Source: Nomia melanderi
Lineage: Eukaryota; Arthropoda; Insecta; Hymenoptera; Halictidae
Reading direction: 5' to 3'
Length of the DNA: 64,000 nt
Assembly: GCF_051020985.1 (NCBI RefSeq)
Contig: NC_135003.1
Span: forward strand, 8,921,501 to 8,985,500
The position numbers were made by a program, and so were the translations under genes. Positions 27,504 through 40,400 of this stretch are shown here, piece after piece; position 1 is the first letter of the stretch; each line of letters starts with the position of its first letter. Below the pieces are notes generated by a model. That model worked only from the letters and a program-made list of their open reading frames with translations, was not told the DNA's origin and ran no database searches.

Positions 27504-27552
27504 CCTAATAATCTAATAATCTAATATCCTAATAACCTGATAATCTAATTTA
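27504..27552. repeat. Degenerate TAATC low-complexity repeat
   Basis: Repeated CTAATAAT, TAATCTAA and close variants over about 50 bases, an imperfect simple repeat. It sits in an A+T-rich stretch with no gene. Confidence 0.75.
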
Positions 27553-30500
27553 ACAATCCAATTTCCCTAAAAATTGGCGAGCAATTTCAATTTTAAACAC
27601 CCCATCCCCTCAACCTTCAACGAGTAATGTCACCTTCAAAATCTCGCAATACCGAATTTTCCACGAACCTTAACCAACATCTTTCCTCAATTTCGGTGGT
27701 AAAAAATCGATCTTCACTTCGATAAAGGATCCCCCGCGAACAGTAACCACAGAATACAACTCGCGAAGCATGTGATCCGAGGCGTCCTGCCGGCCTCGTC
27801 CATCGTCTTTCCACGTGGTTTCTGCTTTTGGTCTTTCGGCGCACGGTGCAACAAGCCCGAATGGGACGTTCCCGTCGCATTATATTACGTTACGTCACAT
27901 TATGCGCCTAGCACCGCACGCCGGAACATTACGATGTTCTCTGTTATACTGGCTGCTTGGTTAATGTTCTGTGGCAGAATTCCAGCCGCGGCGCGCTGTC
28001 TTCTCGAAACAAAGACTTTGTTTGCCGTGGCAGAAGTGGCCGCCGCGTGGTCTATCGGGCCACAACTCACGATTTACATTCGCCCCCGTCGTCCCGCGCC
28101 ATCACTGCTGCCACCCCGTCGCCCTTCTTTCCTTTCTCGCGAGCGAACCAGCCAGGAAGCGGGCCGGGATACAGCCGGAGAAGGAAGCGGGTGCCTCTAA
28201 ACGGGGCACGGAACGTAAACTCCGACGCAATGAGCGACTCTTATCCCACCGTAAAGATTATTATATTAGGCATTTATGGCGGCGTAACGATTCACGACAC
28301 GCTTCAGCCACCGGGAATGAAATTTCGCATAAGATACCTGTGCGCGCCGGCCGCCCGATCCTTATTCAGATCTTCACCCTTCTGTCTTTTATTCTTTCGC
28401 CTCGACTGGCGTCTGCCTCCGTAGTCTGCTTTTTAGGAGAGGCCTCCGGTAAAGTACATTGCGTTTAATACTTAACACGTCGTGCGCCGAGGGAACTTGG
28501 GGAAAATTCTGTTGAGGAGCAAGGCGAAATATTTCTCTTTTAAATAGGCTGTTCTGATAGGTAAGTTTAAGTAGCATGGGTTAGGCATTTTTGGAAGTAA
28601 ATTAGGGGATAATGTTCGTTTCTATGGACTAATTCGTGGAAAGTGGAGTGAATAGAAAGTTGTTCACTGTATTGAAAAAATTAAATTTTAGAAGGAATGA
28701 AGAATATTTGAAAATCAGCTATGAGTGTGTATAATCTATAGTCTATTCATAAGAACTACGGCAGCTAAGGTATATAAAAAGAATGTGATATTCCTTGCTG
28801 ACTCACATGAGCGTATTACGGTATCTTCAAGTTTTAATAGATTTAGGTAAAATCAATGCAGAATCTCCCTAATGTATACTTGTATTTGATAACTGGTCTA
28901 ATATTTATGACTGAGGGTATAACGCAACAATATGAAATAGGATCGCTCCAATGCTAACGTAATATCGAGACCAGCCAAGCGACGTTGGTGTTCCAATGTA
29001 TTGCGAGTGATTGTTGCTTCTCACCATCGGCTAATGGTTATTACTGCATGAAACTTCCGGGTATGCGTGAAAAAGACCGATTCGTCTTCTTGCTACCAGG
29101 TTGAGCTGAGATCCGAGGCAATTGGCTCGATTTGTTGGTCAATTAAAAACTGCAGCTAACGGTCAACGGTCCGTGACATGAGCGAGTGGTGCCGCGAGCA
29201 GACATTAAAGGTCAATGACAGTGTTTTATCGGTGTATCTTTACACATATACCAGTAGCAGGTAAAGTAAGAAATTGTACCTCGATTAAACCTCAACAATG
29301 ATCTCGTAAAAGCACGACTGAGACCTAGAAATCCGAAATTTATGATCTGAAACAGAAGAATCATAAACATCTAACGATGTAACCTAACAACTCGATAAAT
29401 CGATCTTATTTCAAGCAAAACATTAATTCATGTAGTACCTAAAATTATTTTACACCTTGATCTAAATTCAAACTATTCACCAAAGACACCAAATCTGCTA
29501 CATAACATCAAAATTATTCTTATCTATAAATCATATCGAAACCAAGAGAAACCAAAACATCATCAAACATTAGAACTTAACAGAAATCAAGTTCCAAGAT
29601 CACCAATTAAATACTCGAAGCTTCCGAAACTCTGATATGAAAACCTAAAGTCGTAAGAAACCCGAAAATCTACTACTAATCCCTTTCCAGCACACACGCG
29701 ATGCTCATCGATGATCAGGAGAGTCACAGTCTCAAGAATCTCCGCGAATACCCGTCGACAAAGAGCGGCGCGGCGGCGACCGAGGAATTCAGGAAGGCAT
29801 AACGAGCGTTTTCACGCATCTCCGCGTAGAGGAGTGGCCCCCGCCGGTGGAATTATTAATTAAGCACACTAATTAAGCGCGTTCATCGCGCTCGCCCGGA
29901 GGGGTCAGCCGACGGGCGCCACAGACAGAGCGCGCGAGAGAGACAGCCGTAGAACGAGGAGTAGGGAAAGGGAGACAAAGCGGGGTGAGTGAGAAACGCG
30001 ACGACCGAGGAGGAAGAGAAGCGAGGCGAGGGAGCGAGACGGCGCATTGCGAAGGTAACACGCGATTACAAACGCGATCGATAATAAATTACCTTTAAGC
30101 TAGAAACGGCGCGCCGCCTTCTGTCTGCCTCTGCGGCCCGGCTTCTCTTGCTTTCATTCGGCCATTAGAAGTCGTTGTTCCCTAACCGTTCATTACGGGG
30201 TCCAAGCTTACGTGTGGGTCATGCGAGAGAGAGCGTATCTTAACGGCCGAGTAATTATGCTTCCACGATGCCGCGGGAAGGTTCAAACGGAGGGGAAAGA
30301 CGAAGGCGACAGCGTCTACGGCCGCACGAGGATGAAGAGTAGGAGGCCGTAGGTCGAGTAGGAGAAGAATCGCCGCGAGGTGGTGAAGGGACCGGGGGCC
30401 GGGGAGTTTCGAATACTTAGGAGGAGAAAGCAGAGCACGGTCGCGCGTAATAAATGCATGGGATTAACGAGGAATAAATAACGAGAGAGACTGTTAATAA

Positions 30501-32370
30501 TGTCGTACCCTCTACAGAGACCCCGTATATACTCGTGAGTACCATTCCCGTCCCTTCCGTCCCTTTTCTCCCTCACGAGATCTCTTGTACGGGTACGCAA
30601 CTCCCTCGTTAACCGACGCGGAGGCGGTGGCGTCGGCGGCGATCGCGTGAAATCGAATCGAGAGAGCACGCGACACGCGGCGAACGGCGGACCACGAGCC
30701 GGCCGACTTTCCCGAATCATTAAAAACGCATCTTCGACTCCCGATCGCACGCTTTAACGAGGCCGTTACGTTTACATGCGTGGAGCCGGAGGCCTTGATC
30801 GCTTTCGCTGCTACGTTTCTCCTTCTCTTTCTCTTTTTCTTGCTGTTCCTTCGCGGATTTAGACTGAAAGGACAAATGATCATTCACCTTCGCTTTAATA
30901 AATTTGTAATTCAAAATCCAAACGAGTGTTCGTCCATTATTCGTAAAATATTCGACGAATATCTCCCTTAAATTTCTCATTTGTTCTCACTCGCTGGACC
31001 ACCGTGACAGTAAGCAAAAATTAGTGAAGACAAACGGACGACGCGAACGGGCATTTGATCGGTGTTATTTTAGCATTCTGAGCGATCACTCTTGTCCCGC
31101 AAAAAGAATACGAAAGCTACATACTATAAATGGCAAAGGAGAAGTGGTTAAAGAAGACTCGGGAGGATTGATATTATTGCGAGAAAAAGCGTAATGAACG
31201 CAGCACACAGAGCGCCGTGCGCCGAGACTAAAAATTGTCGCCGTACGCCGGTTTTTTTGCGGACGATTCAATTAAGGGGTCGCACGTTTAAACGCTTGCA
31301 ATCGGTTTCTTACGCGGAGGACGGCTCCCGAACGGGACAACCGGGTTTTATAGACGGGCATTTACATTGCGAACGGCTAGCCCGCCGCTTTCATACCGGG
31401 TCGCCCGGTGGAAATTGAAGTATCGCACCCGGACGCAGGTTAATCGCGTGCCCCAGTGACTCCCAGACGCTTTGTTTAAATTTAGAACACGACTCGTGGG
31501 CGGCCGCCACCGCCGCTTGTCGTCTTTGATGTTTCAATTTGTATGGGGCTAGCTTTTTCCGTCGCAGTCCTGTCCCGCGCGACGGATCTGATGGGTTTTC
31601 GGACTGAAACACTTTGAAATTTTCGACAATCTACGGCTTTCACGAGTTTCTTCTCAGTGATGCACGCCTGCACCGGTTGCGAGTTGAGTAACGCGGCTGA
31701 TTTTTCATTGAGCATTAGGTTACGTAAGGTTCTTTGTCGGGTGATTAGCGATTGCAATTGGGAGTGTCGGTTTGATCAATGTGAAAATGAATTCACGGTG
31801 GCGTCGTTCTTTTATTCGGACAATTATGTAAAGATCCTTATATTGTACGGTTCGAATTGACTTTTTGAGAGCCTTTTAGTTTTCATTGCTACTAATTGCT
31901 AAGAAAGGATAATACTTTTTTTACTTCGAATGCGATATTAGTTTATTAGCAAAATTTTAAATAGGAGCTTCGAAATTAACAATGACTGTTATTCAAAACT
32001 AAAACACAAGACTAACATAAGTCTCATCGGCGAATATTCAGACCTGAATGGGACGAGATACTTAAACAACTTAGCAATTCACATGAGCTTATCGAAAGCA
32101 CTTGCTAGAAGTACTTAACACAACATACAAACTTCTACCTAAATTTCATCCCTTAAACAGCTTTCGGCTTTTAATATTAACGATGTTTGCGGACAAAACC
32201 CCTGTCATGGAATAGTTGCCGAATGTGCTCAGAGTTTTTGTCAAAGATTTTCAAAATCAATAAAAAACAGATTATACGACACTGTAGCTACCCTTATTTC
32301 CAAGAGCGTCAATAAACGATAAATAATTCCCTGGGCAATGAACAAAACAATTATTAAACGTAACTCGAAG

Positions 32371-32371
<1 letters not shown>

Positions 32372-32423
<52 letters not shown>
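32372..32423. repeat. (TA)n microsatellite, about 26 units
   Basis: An uninterrupted TA run of 52 bases. Its translation as alternating Ile and Tyr in a minus-strand frame is an artefact. It is likely to be length-variable between individuals. Confidence 0.95.
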
Positions 32424-32426
<3 letters not shown>

Positions 32427-35072
32427 CAATAATAATTCAACAATTTTTCCGTTATCATGAACACGATTCTCTCGTCCCAACATTGTTCACAGTCGGAGTC
32501 TAGTCTAACACATCCATCAGCCGAATTTTTTTCCCTCGACCGTCGGAAAGTGGTCGATAATCCGTCTAAACGGTTCAGGTAACGAATTAGCGGAACTTTT
32601 CAGTTCGAAGTTGAAAACAGGCACGTGTGCAGGGGAGTATGTAGGTAGGTACCTATACGCGAGCCGGTGCGAGCGCATTACTTCGCCGTGGACGCAGAAA
32701 AGAGCTCCTTCAGCCGGTGGATTACGTGGGGCGGTGGAGGAAGACGAAAGGCGGTCGAAGCGAGCGTATAGGGAGCGCGGAGACGCGGCCGAACCGTGGT
32801 GGGGGCAGAAAGAAGAACGAGGCGAGGGTAAGGCACTAATGAGCAAATAAGGCGAAAAAAGGTGAAAATTCATTAGCAGTCAGCTAGCAATGGACGACGG
32901 AGGGAACGGTTACCGAGAATCGGCGTAACTCTTTTCTTGGTAAAGAACCCGAAGTCTCGACAAAGGACTCTAAAAATAAATACATAATTAAACATCGCGA
33001 TAATTAACTTCTTTATAGTGGGGCCGGATCGAAGAGGCGACGACGCTTCGAAAACGCGTCGGAAACGTTCGGTTCCGTGGCGCTTCCGCTCCACTTGCGA
33101 GCGAACCAAGCGAGGCAAGGGCGGCGTTAATAGGTCCCGCGGAATGATAAATACGATTATTGTGTAATAAATAGAGGTGATAAGTGCGCGTCTCGGCGAG
33201 GGTCCCTCTAATTGGCACGGTACACCCGGGTTCCCGACAACTGCCACGATTTAACGGGAACGGCGAAAAAAAAAATGAGGCGACAAATCTCGGATTTAAT
33301 CCCCGCCCGGACGAATTCCGCGTCGATTTTACATCGGCGTAATCCTTTTTTAATCTTTCACCTCTCCCCCCCCCCCCCTCCCCGACACCCATCCCTTTCC
33401 TTTTTTTCGAACCGTGTCGCGATGTCGACTAATCCTCTTTATTAAATAAATAAAGTTAATCAAATTTGTACGATGCGCGTGAGCCAACGGCGTGCAAACA
33501 CCGGGCCCGGGTATAAATCAGTCGGAACGCTCGACGGTTGTTGCATAGGTTACGATAAATTGATAGGCGCTCGTTCGCGTTCAGTTGCTTTCGCGAATCG
33601 AAAAGCGCACCCTTGTGAAGCTGTTGTCTTACGAACGTCTTTACTAATTAGTCCTTTCAACTATCTTATTGTGCAATGTTTTTACGAATCCTTTAATTAC
33701 GTTTCGTATGATTTCGAATATATGAATTTCTTTGATGTCGTAAAGCCTTACAGCAAAATACCATCCAACGGTGATTTTTGTGACTCCAAATATATACGAC
33801 TGGCGGTAAAAAGAAATTTTATTCAGTGATTAATCGTATCTTCATTCAACTAAATGAATTTCAAAAATCCGTATTATTTTAGACAAAAGAAGCATTCCCG
33901 CGATACATATTTAATCTTGATTTACCCAAAACGAATGTAACCCCCTAATCCAGCTGGGAAGATTTGAAAACACGCGAATCGCGAACACAATCACGCGATC
34001 GGTCGTATTTCCCGTCCCCAGGCTGGCACGCAGGGGTGGAAAATCCATTCGATTCGCCGGGAGTCCGCGCTGATCGACTCATTCGCGGATCAGACGAGTC
34101 CACACTAATTTAGACATTTTCGGTCGGGCGGCGGGTATATTTGTTATATTTTCACTCGAATCATTATTACGCGGCTCCGCACGCGTTCCGTACCAAAGGA
34201 TTACGGCTTAATCCGGTCCGCTATAAATTGGGCGGAATAGCATCCCCTTCTGTCCTCGTTTATCGGATCTCGCTCCCATCAACTCTCTCCTTTATCTTTC
34301 CCCGTTTCCTGTCGTCTCTCGTTCGCAAAGTAGTTTCTCGTTTTATTTCCTAGAAAATCCCGTTCCCCTTTCGGTCGGATCCGAAAGGGTTGCAGGGCAA
34401 GGAGACAAGACTGCCTTTCTCCTTCCGAATAGGACACGAGGGTTGGTCAACTGGAAAAGCATGGCGGCGGGCAAAGAAGAAGAAAAAAAAGGGAACGAGC
34501 TAGGAAACACGGGGAACAGAATCTGAGAATATCGTAAGGTCCGCGCGTAAGGTAGTGGGTGGGGGGGGGGGGGGCTAGTACACGTACGGGGAGCAAAACG
34601 AGAGTCGAATCGCGGCAAAAGAAATATCGTCGGTCAACGGAGAAAATCCGTATCCTGGCAGTAACGACCGGGATGGACGGGACCGAGAGACCAGCGAGGA
34701 GCCAACCGGAGAGAAAGAAATCGAAGGATGGGGGAGTCGACGGAAGAGAGAGAGAAAGGAGAACGGAGTAAGAAAGAGTGAGAGAGAAGGAGAGACGGGA
34801 AAGGGGTGGGGCAGGGGAGAGGTACCCTTAGCTGGTTTCCCTCAGGAGATTTTATAATGGCGTTCAGTTATTACCGCAGGACCTCGGGCCACGAACGCGA
34901 TACGATTCTCCGACAAGGGACGGAGGCCGATTTAACAAGTGGTCAAATATACGGGCGCACGAATGCTCTGAGCATCCTGGCCTCGAAAAGCAGACCGACC
35001 TCGAAAGGACTGATACAACGGACACCGATAATGATAACGATGATCGCGATCATACGGGAGATCGACGGACAG
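32424..35072. other. Gene-free non-coding DNA with homopolymer and purine-rich segments
   Basis: CpG-rich DNA at about 32630-33420 and 33970-34360. A 13-base C run lies at 33366-33378, a 14-base G run at 34561-34574, and purine-rich DNA fills 34588-34827. Open frames of up to 134 codons on overlapping strands have no domain. I see no promoter or RNA gene that I can support. Confidence 0.6.
34561..34827. repeat. Poly-G run followed by purine-rich low-complexity DNA
   Basis: Fourteen G residues are followed, after a short mixed stretch, by DNA dominated by GA, GGA and AAAG motifs, densest at about 34670-34827. It is the same type of purine strand bias as the 16.7-17.0 kb block, without a long perfect microsatellite. 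Confidence 0.75.
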
Positions 35073-35136
35073 ACACACACACACGCACACACGCACACAC
35101 ATACACACACACGCACACACACACACACACACACGT
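35073..35136. repeat. (AC)n microsatellite with GC and AT variants
   Basis: Sixty-four bases of strict purine-pyrimidine alternation, mainly AC with a few GC and one AT step. It is a long Z-DNA-prone tract and a likely polymorphic microsatellite. Open frames through it encode His-Thr or Cys-Val repeats and are artefacts. Confidence 0.95.
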
Positions 35137-37221
35137 AAATCTCCTCCGCGTCCTCGTCTTTGTCCGTCAGAACGACGAACCGCGAGACATGTGTGTTTTG
35201 TGCGAGTTACGTCGTGGACGATGGAACTGTGCTTCCTTTTCGAGGAAGTTAATTGGCTTGTTGCTTCGGAGATGATCTCGGTGAAGGGTACGTTAGATGA
35301 TGATGTTGCGAGTGGATTTGAGCAGTGTTGGATTTTTTGGGTATCGTTTCAACGAGGTTTCGAGTTGATTCGTGGAACGTTTGTGGATTTTGAGGGTGAC
35401 TAATGGATTTGTGTGGTGATTTGATGTGTGAATTTATTGAAATATTGAATACGAGGCGAAAGGATAAAAAAGTATTTGAAATGAAAGGGAATGAATGGAG
35501 GTTCTTTTTAATTGTTGGGTATCTGCAGCTTTCGAATCTTTTGCGAATTTTGGAAGGATTAATTTATAATGCGATACTATTGTGATTAAGAAAAATGAGG
35601 GGTGTGCGAAACGGTTTCGGAATTAAAATGAAAAAGAGAGGGGTGCGTGCTTTGATGTGTGAGAATCGATACGGGTATCGGGTCAGCACGTCGCGGAGGA
35701 CGAGTATTAATTATGATTTAATTAGACGAGGCTGATATCGAGACTATTCAAAGGCACAGCGACTGAAAAACTCTTTATTCATAATTATACTGTTGGCAGT
35801 GTTAACGAAACAACAAACATATCGTATTACCAATTATGCTGCTTCATCGCGGAGCTGGATTTGAAAAAAAAGAATATCGGCGAGGGGGAAAAATAAAACG
35901 AGCCGCTTTGATTCCGTTCGAACGAAATCCGACGGTTTAATTTAACGTTTCCTTCTGACGCGCTCGTAATTACAAATTTAAATGAATTATTCCACTGTCG
36001 CGAGTACAGATCTCTCGTTGTTACCCGCGTTTTTTTTTTGAAACGTAATTAACGATGCAACTAGGGTTGTACTTAACAATACTGGAACAACGATAAAAAT
36101 ACTGTTCCATTGTTCCGATATCGAGTGGGCAAGATAGAATTTTAATAATGATTTTTTTTTTGTGCCCGAGATATGCTGAAAGAGGAAGATAATATTTTTA
36201 ATCATTCTATAATACAAACAGCACTAAAAGAAGGACTTAAAAAGATACTACCCCTTTGTAAAGAACATTTATTTCTACAAACTTTCTAGAGACAATATCG
36301 TAGTTCATTTACCGTATACTAATGATTCTTTATAAAATGTCATACGGCTCGAGAATTCAATTCATTTCTTCGAGACGAATTCACCAGATCGTTACCGAAT
36401 AAAAACGAATCTCTCCTATCGCGTGTACCGCGAAATTAAAATTAAAAATAATGTTTAAGTCAATGTTTATTAAAGTTCAACTTCATTAAAGTTAATTTAA
36501 ACAGCGATATTAGTGTCTTTCAAGCAGCGGCGACGTTCTACGGGCACACAAACATTCGTGGTCTATTCATTAATTATTCCCGTCTGGCGATTAAATCAGA
36601 GACAACTCTCGATTCTTTTTAATGAATTCCCCGAATCGGCGGGAAACTAAAATGGCAAAAGGTTGACGAGCCGCGGAATGCTTTTCGGCAGACGTTTCCG
36701 CCAAAATTCTCCGAATTTCGTGCGACCAATTTATACGGGCCGCCGGTGTGCGTTTCTGTGCGCCGAATCATAGTTTCCCGCTGATATACGAGATGTCAAT
36801 TTAATTGCAGAAAATACTTCGGGGGACGACACACAAGCCGCGTGTCGAGCAGTTCAAATTAGAGGGAGCACAAAGACGCGGGCGTCGGAATTCGAACAAC
36901 GACGGAACTTGTTTTAAAAGAACGGCCCTCAGCGTTAGATTACGAATCGAACTATGCGTTTTGTTTAGCGGAGAGCTCGCGAGAACTTCCGGCGTTTGAA
37001 CTCTGGCTGACTTCCGACCGAACTCGTAAGTGAATGTAATACGAGAATTTGTACAATTGAAAGCTTTGTTCGGGGTTATTCCTTCTATTATCACTTAGTC
37101 AGAAACGAACCGGATATTTGCACAATTTCGTGATATTGATTTGTTTCACTTGTTCTTGTCATTTGTTAAAGACTTTAACGGAGTATAAATTATTTCTCGA
37201 TTAATATTCTCATTTGTGCCA
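35137..37221. other. Gene-free non-coding DNA
   Basis: Mainly A+T-rich with poly-T/A runs near 36031 and 36152. Open frames are short and unrecognised. Nothing beyond low-complexity sequence can be supported before the inverted-repeat element that follows. Confidence 0.65.
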
Positions 37222-37407
37222 TTAAGCTATATGCACACGAGCCACACGACATCGCTGCAGTTGTTTTGGGGTAACGCAGAGACAAAGTTCTTCTGTCTCA
37301 CAGGAAAAGCATAAGACACTTTTACGTCTTCGTTTTTCTAAAATCGCATAGCACCACTGTTGAGGCGTTGCAGCGCGATCGTGTCGCTCGTGTGCATACG
37401 GTCTTAA
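37222..37407. mobile_element. TTAA-bounded miniature inverted-repeat element (MITE-like)
   Basis: The 186-bp segment begins and ends with TTAA. Its arms are inverted copies of each other for about 39 bp. ATGCACACGAGC at 37231-37242 pairs exactly with GCTCGTGTGCAT at 37386-37397, and CGCTGCA at 37253-37259 pairs with TGCAGCG at 37369-37375, in the same register. One indel and a few mismatches separate the arms near the ends. There is no open frame for a transposase, so it would be non-autonomous. Flanking TTAA is the target duplicated by piggyBac-type transposases, but the termini do not start with the CCC usual there, so the superfamily is uncertain. Confidence 0.75.
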
Positions 37408-40400
37408 TGCTGATCATAACTTGGTGAAATAATTATGTTTTGACTTTAATTATATGATCACGAGAACAGTTATTAAATTTATATTTTTGTATTTGAAATT
37501 ATGATTGTTAATCATTTCTTTCTAAAGAAGTAGTTAAAAATATATTTCTATCATGGTCGGAATCTTTAAAATTAATAACATGATCGAAAATCGAGCATAC
37601 CGTATTCAAATATTCCAACTCTCTCCACGGAATGAGTGAAATAATTGCATGGAATGCGGAAAGAATTACTCAAAGGTACTATTACCGTTTGATAAATTTT
37701 CAGTGAAAACGACGAGAGGGAGTATAAAAAGAGAGTGGATGAGTGCAGAGAGAGAGACACATATTTTGTCGACGGGGAAGAAAAGTGATTCTATAGAATA
37801 AGCTTGGAGATATTAATAATGCAATGAATTTTATTGCGCGGGAATTAAAACTGTGCCAGAACAAGGATTAATAATGAAAGAAGGGGATTGTTAGGATAAA
37901 TGCGCAAGCTGTTACAGAACGGTATCGCTGTATGTAGTCATCGATTCAATTTACAATAATACTGAATATTAAAGGTCAAACTCAAAGAGAGATAGTAATC
38001 TCGATTTTATTGCGAGCAGACACCACGAGCTCGCGTTGAAAGAAAACACGGACAATAGCGAATGGGCGAGGTCCAAAGTTAATCGCGATGTTGCGAAACC
38101 GAACACTGCAGGGTCTAACATTGTTATTAAACATGTAACTCCATTAAAGGCTGCATACACTCTGCCCAACGAAATCGAAGCGAGGTTCTGTAACTGGGGA
38201 AGTGATTGCGATCTGTAACGCAGCGGATTATGTATCCAACTCGAATACGAAGCCCAGTTAAATTGATTTTCGAAAATATTATCGAACCATTAGTCGAATA
38301 TTAATTTTGCACAATATTAATTACAAATCGTGGGAATCAACCGGGTAGAGCGAGCGAGGGAGGGCGAGAGGAACAAGTTCTGAAAATTAAGAAGCGAAAC
38401 AAAACTTCCTCCCTCATTATTGCGGCAAATACTCCGCCGTCTCGATTAATCTCGCTTCGAAATCGCGGAATCGAAAATTGACCGCCGCGCTCGCGCGGTG
38501 CCGAGGAACCGAATCCACGCGGGATCTCTAGCCGACGAAGGAGGTGGCGGTAATTAACAGAAATAAGAAAATTAAAACGGGAAAGCAATTAACAAAGGAA
38601 CACACACGGCCCGTTGTAACGGGGCGGCCGGCCAGTAAAGTAAACTAGTAAACAAAACCGGTTTAATTAAATGTTTCCCTGTAAAAAAATCTCGCCCGGA
38701 AACTTTTCGGGAACTGGAAATTAACGAAGACGCCGTAAATATTTTATTTCAGAATAAAATCGGACCAGCGGAAAGTCCGGTTAGGTATTGCCCCCCTTCT
38801 CCGTGGGCTCCTTAACTCCTCGTCTTTCGCCCCCTGTTTCTCGCGATGTCTGGCGAACAAGAAATCATAATTTCCATTTGTCTTCGTTTCGTAAATACTT
38901 CGGACGGCCAGGCTACCCCATCAAAAGTCTCTTCAACTTCTCTAATTACGCCGCCTCGCGAGCCAAGTAAACCGTGCCTTGCGTAAATACTTCGTTATAC
39001 TTACGCGAAACACGCTCGTCCCTCGTCCGAGCCAACGAGAAACGTATCGCGCGCGCGTACGCGCAGCGCCGCGGCTGCCAGGTATATTTGACTATTTCAC
39101 CTGGACCGGGAAGAGAGGAAAAAAAAGGAGAAGAAACTATTCCGGGTCGAATAAAAGAGAAAGAAAATCTTCCCGGGCCGCAACGAACCGATCCAGCTCG
39201 AAGTAACTTTGTAGCTGGTAATTGCGAAGCAGTCGGGCACCGCGCGCGGACGTAAATTCCGCTTCAACTTTATTTACCGACGCGGCGATTTAATTAGAGA
39301 AACAGAAGACCGGCGCCGGGTATTATCGGTCTTGTAAAATTCTTCGCGAAAATCTCCGTGCAACCCGCATCAATTTAGCTCTATCGGTGCCGGGATTCGA
39401 TTATACTGCGTTTTGTAACCCAGTTTGGGGGAAGTTCTACCGATAGTTCATACATTTAAATCGTAATGTTACCCGAGTTAATGGGAAAAGTCTCTAGCAA
39501 ATTCGATTCCGTAATACACCGAGGAAATTAATTTGATTCTTGAATCCAATTTACAGGGAGGCGGTACCTAATTATTCCTGCCTCTTTCGGTTCAGTGTCC
39601 ATAAAATCTATACTTCAGACTATTCAATTGTCGTTGCATCGAATTGCATTGCTTGTATCAGACCATAAATATGGCTTCGCCAAAATATGACGACAAATAG
39701 AATCAACGCAGTTCTAAGATCAAATAACATTTCGTTCAATATCTATCATTCCCACGTTTCAAGTACAGAAACGCATCAAACGCGATTGACCAACGACACC
39801 ATAAGCATCAAAATCACAACGATCAACCACTCCAGCATTATTCAACCACTGAATCGCCCGGGAACATTACAGAAGGAAGCATCGCGATAGGAATCGAAAA
39901 TAAAACCGTCGGGTCCGAACGTCGAGAAAGAAGTATCGGTGCGGGGGTGTGGCAGCAAAAAAGGAAAGGGATGACGGCAGGGGGATGCCCTGTTTCCCAT
40001 TAGAATGTCTCCGCAGGCGTTTAATCACCCAATTAAGAGGATTTTCACGTATGTTAATTAGTCGAAACACATGCAAAACGTGGCGTGCGCGCCCCCTTCC
40101 GCCCCTTTGCTCGGTTGCTGCCGCTGCCCCCGCCTCCGGCCCTCCGCCACCCCCCCCCATCCAGTTCGGTTTCCCTCTCGAGGTTCCGGTGGTGCTTGAA
40201 GCCCACGGGAACGGGCGCCTCGATTGCACTCGACGGCTAAAAAGAGATCAAAAGGAGGCACCCGCGACCGTTGCAAGAAATATGCCGTACGTGTGCTGGT
40301 GGGTACAAGGTTCCGCGCGCGAGCGTCCCGTCGTCTGCGTGGCGGCTGCCGCGCGTTACCACGACCACTGGGGGACACATGTACCGGGCCACCTACGCAC

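Larger units (their letters stand above)
25126..32371. other. Gene-free non-coding DNA
   Basis: Mostly A+T-rich to 27.7 kb, then CpG-rich at 27.72-28.45 kb and 29.68-30.76 kb, with A+T-rich DNA between. Overlapping open frames in the CpG-rich blocks have no recognisable domain. At 29856-29879 two copies of TAATTAAGC lie 14 bases apart, a homeodomain-site-like arrangement. A transposon remnant and small repeats in this interval are listed separately. Confidence 0.6.

Noticed and set aside
32241..32483. 80-codon minus-strand frame with an Ile-Tyr repeat
   Set aside because: The repeat is the TA microsatellite translated.
34806..35138. 110-codon plus-strand frame ending in a His-Thr repeat
   Set aside because: The tail is the AC microsatellite and the rest has no recognisable family. 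Opposite-strand Cys-Val frames through the same tract are equally artefactual.
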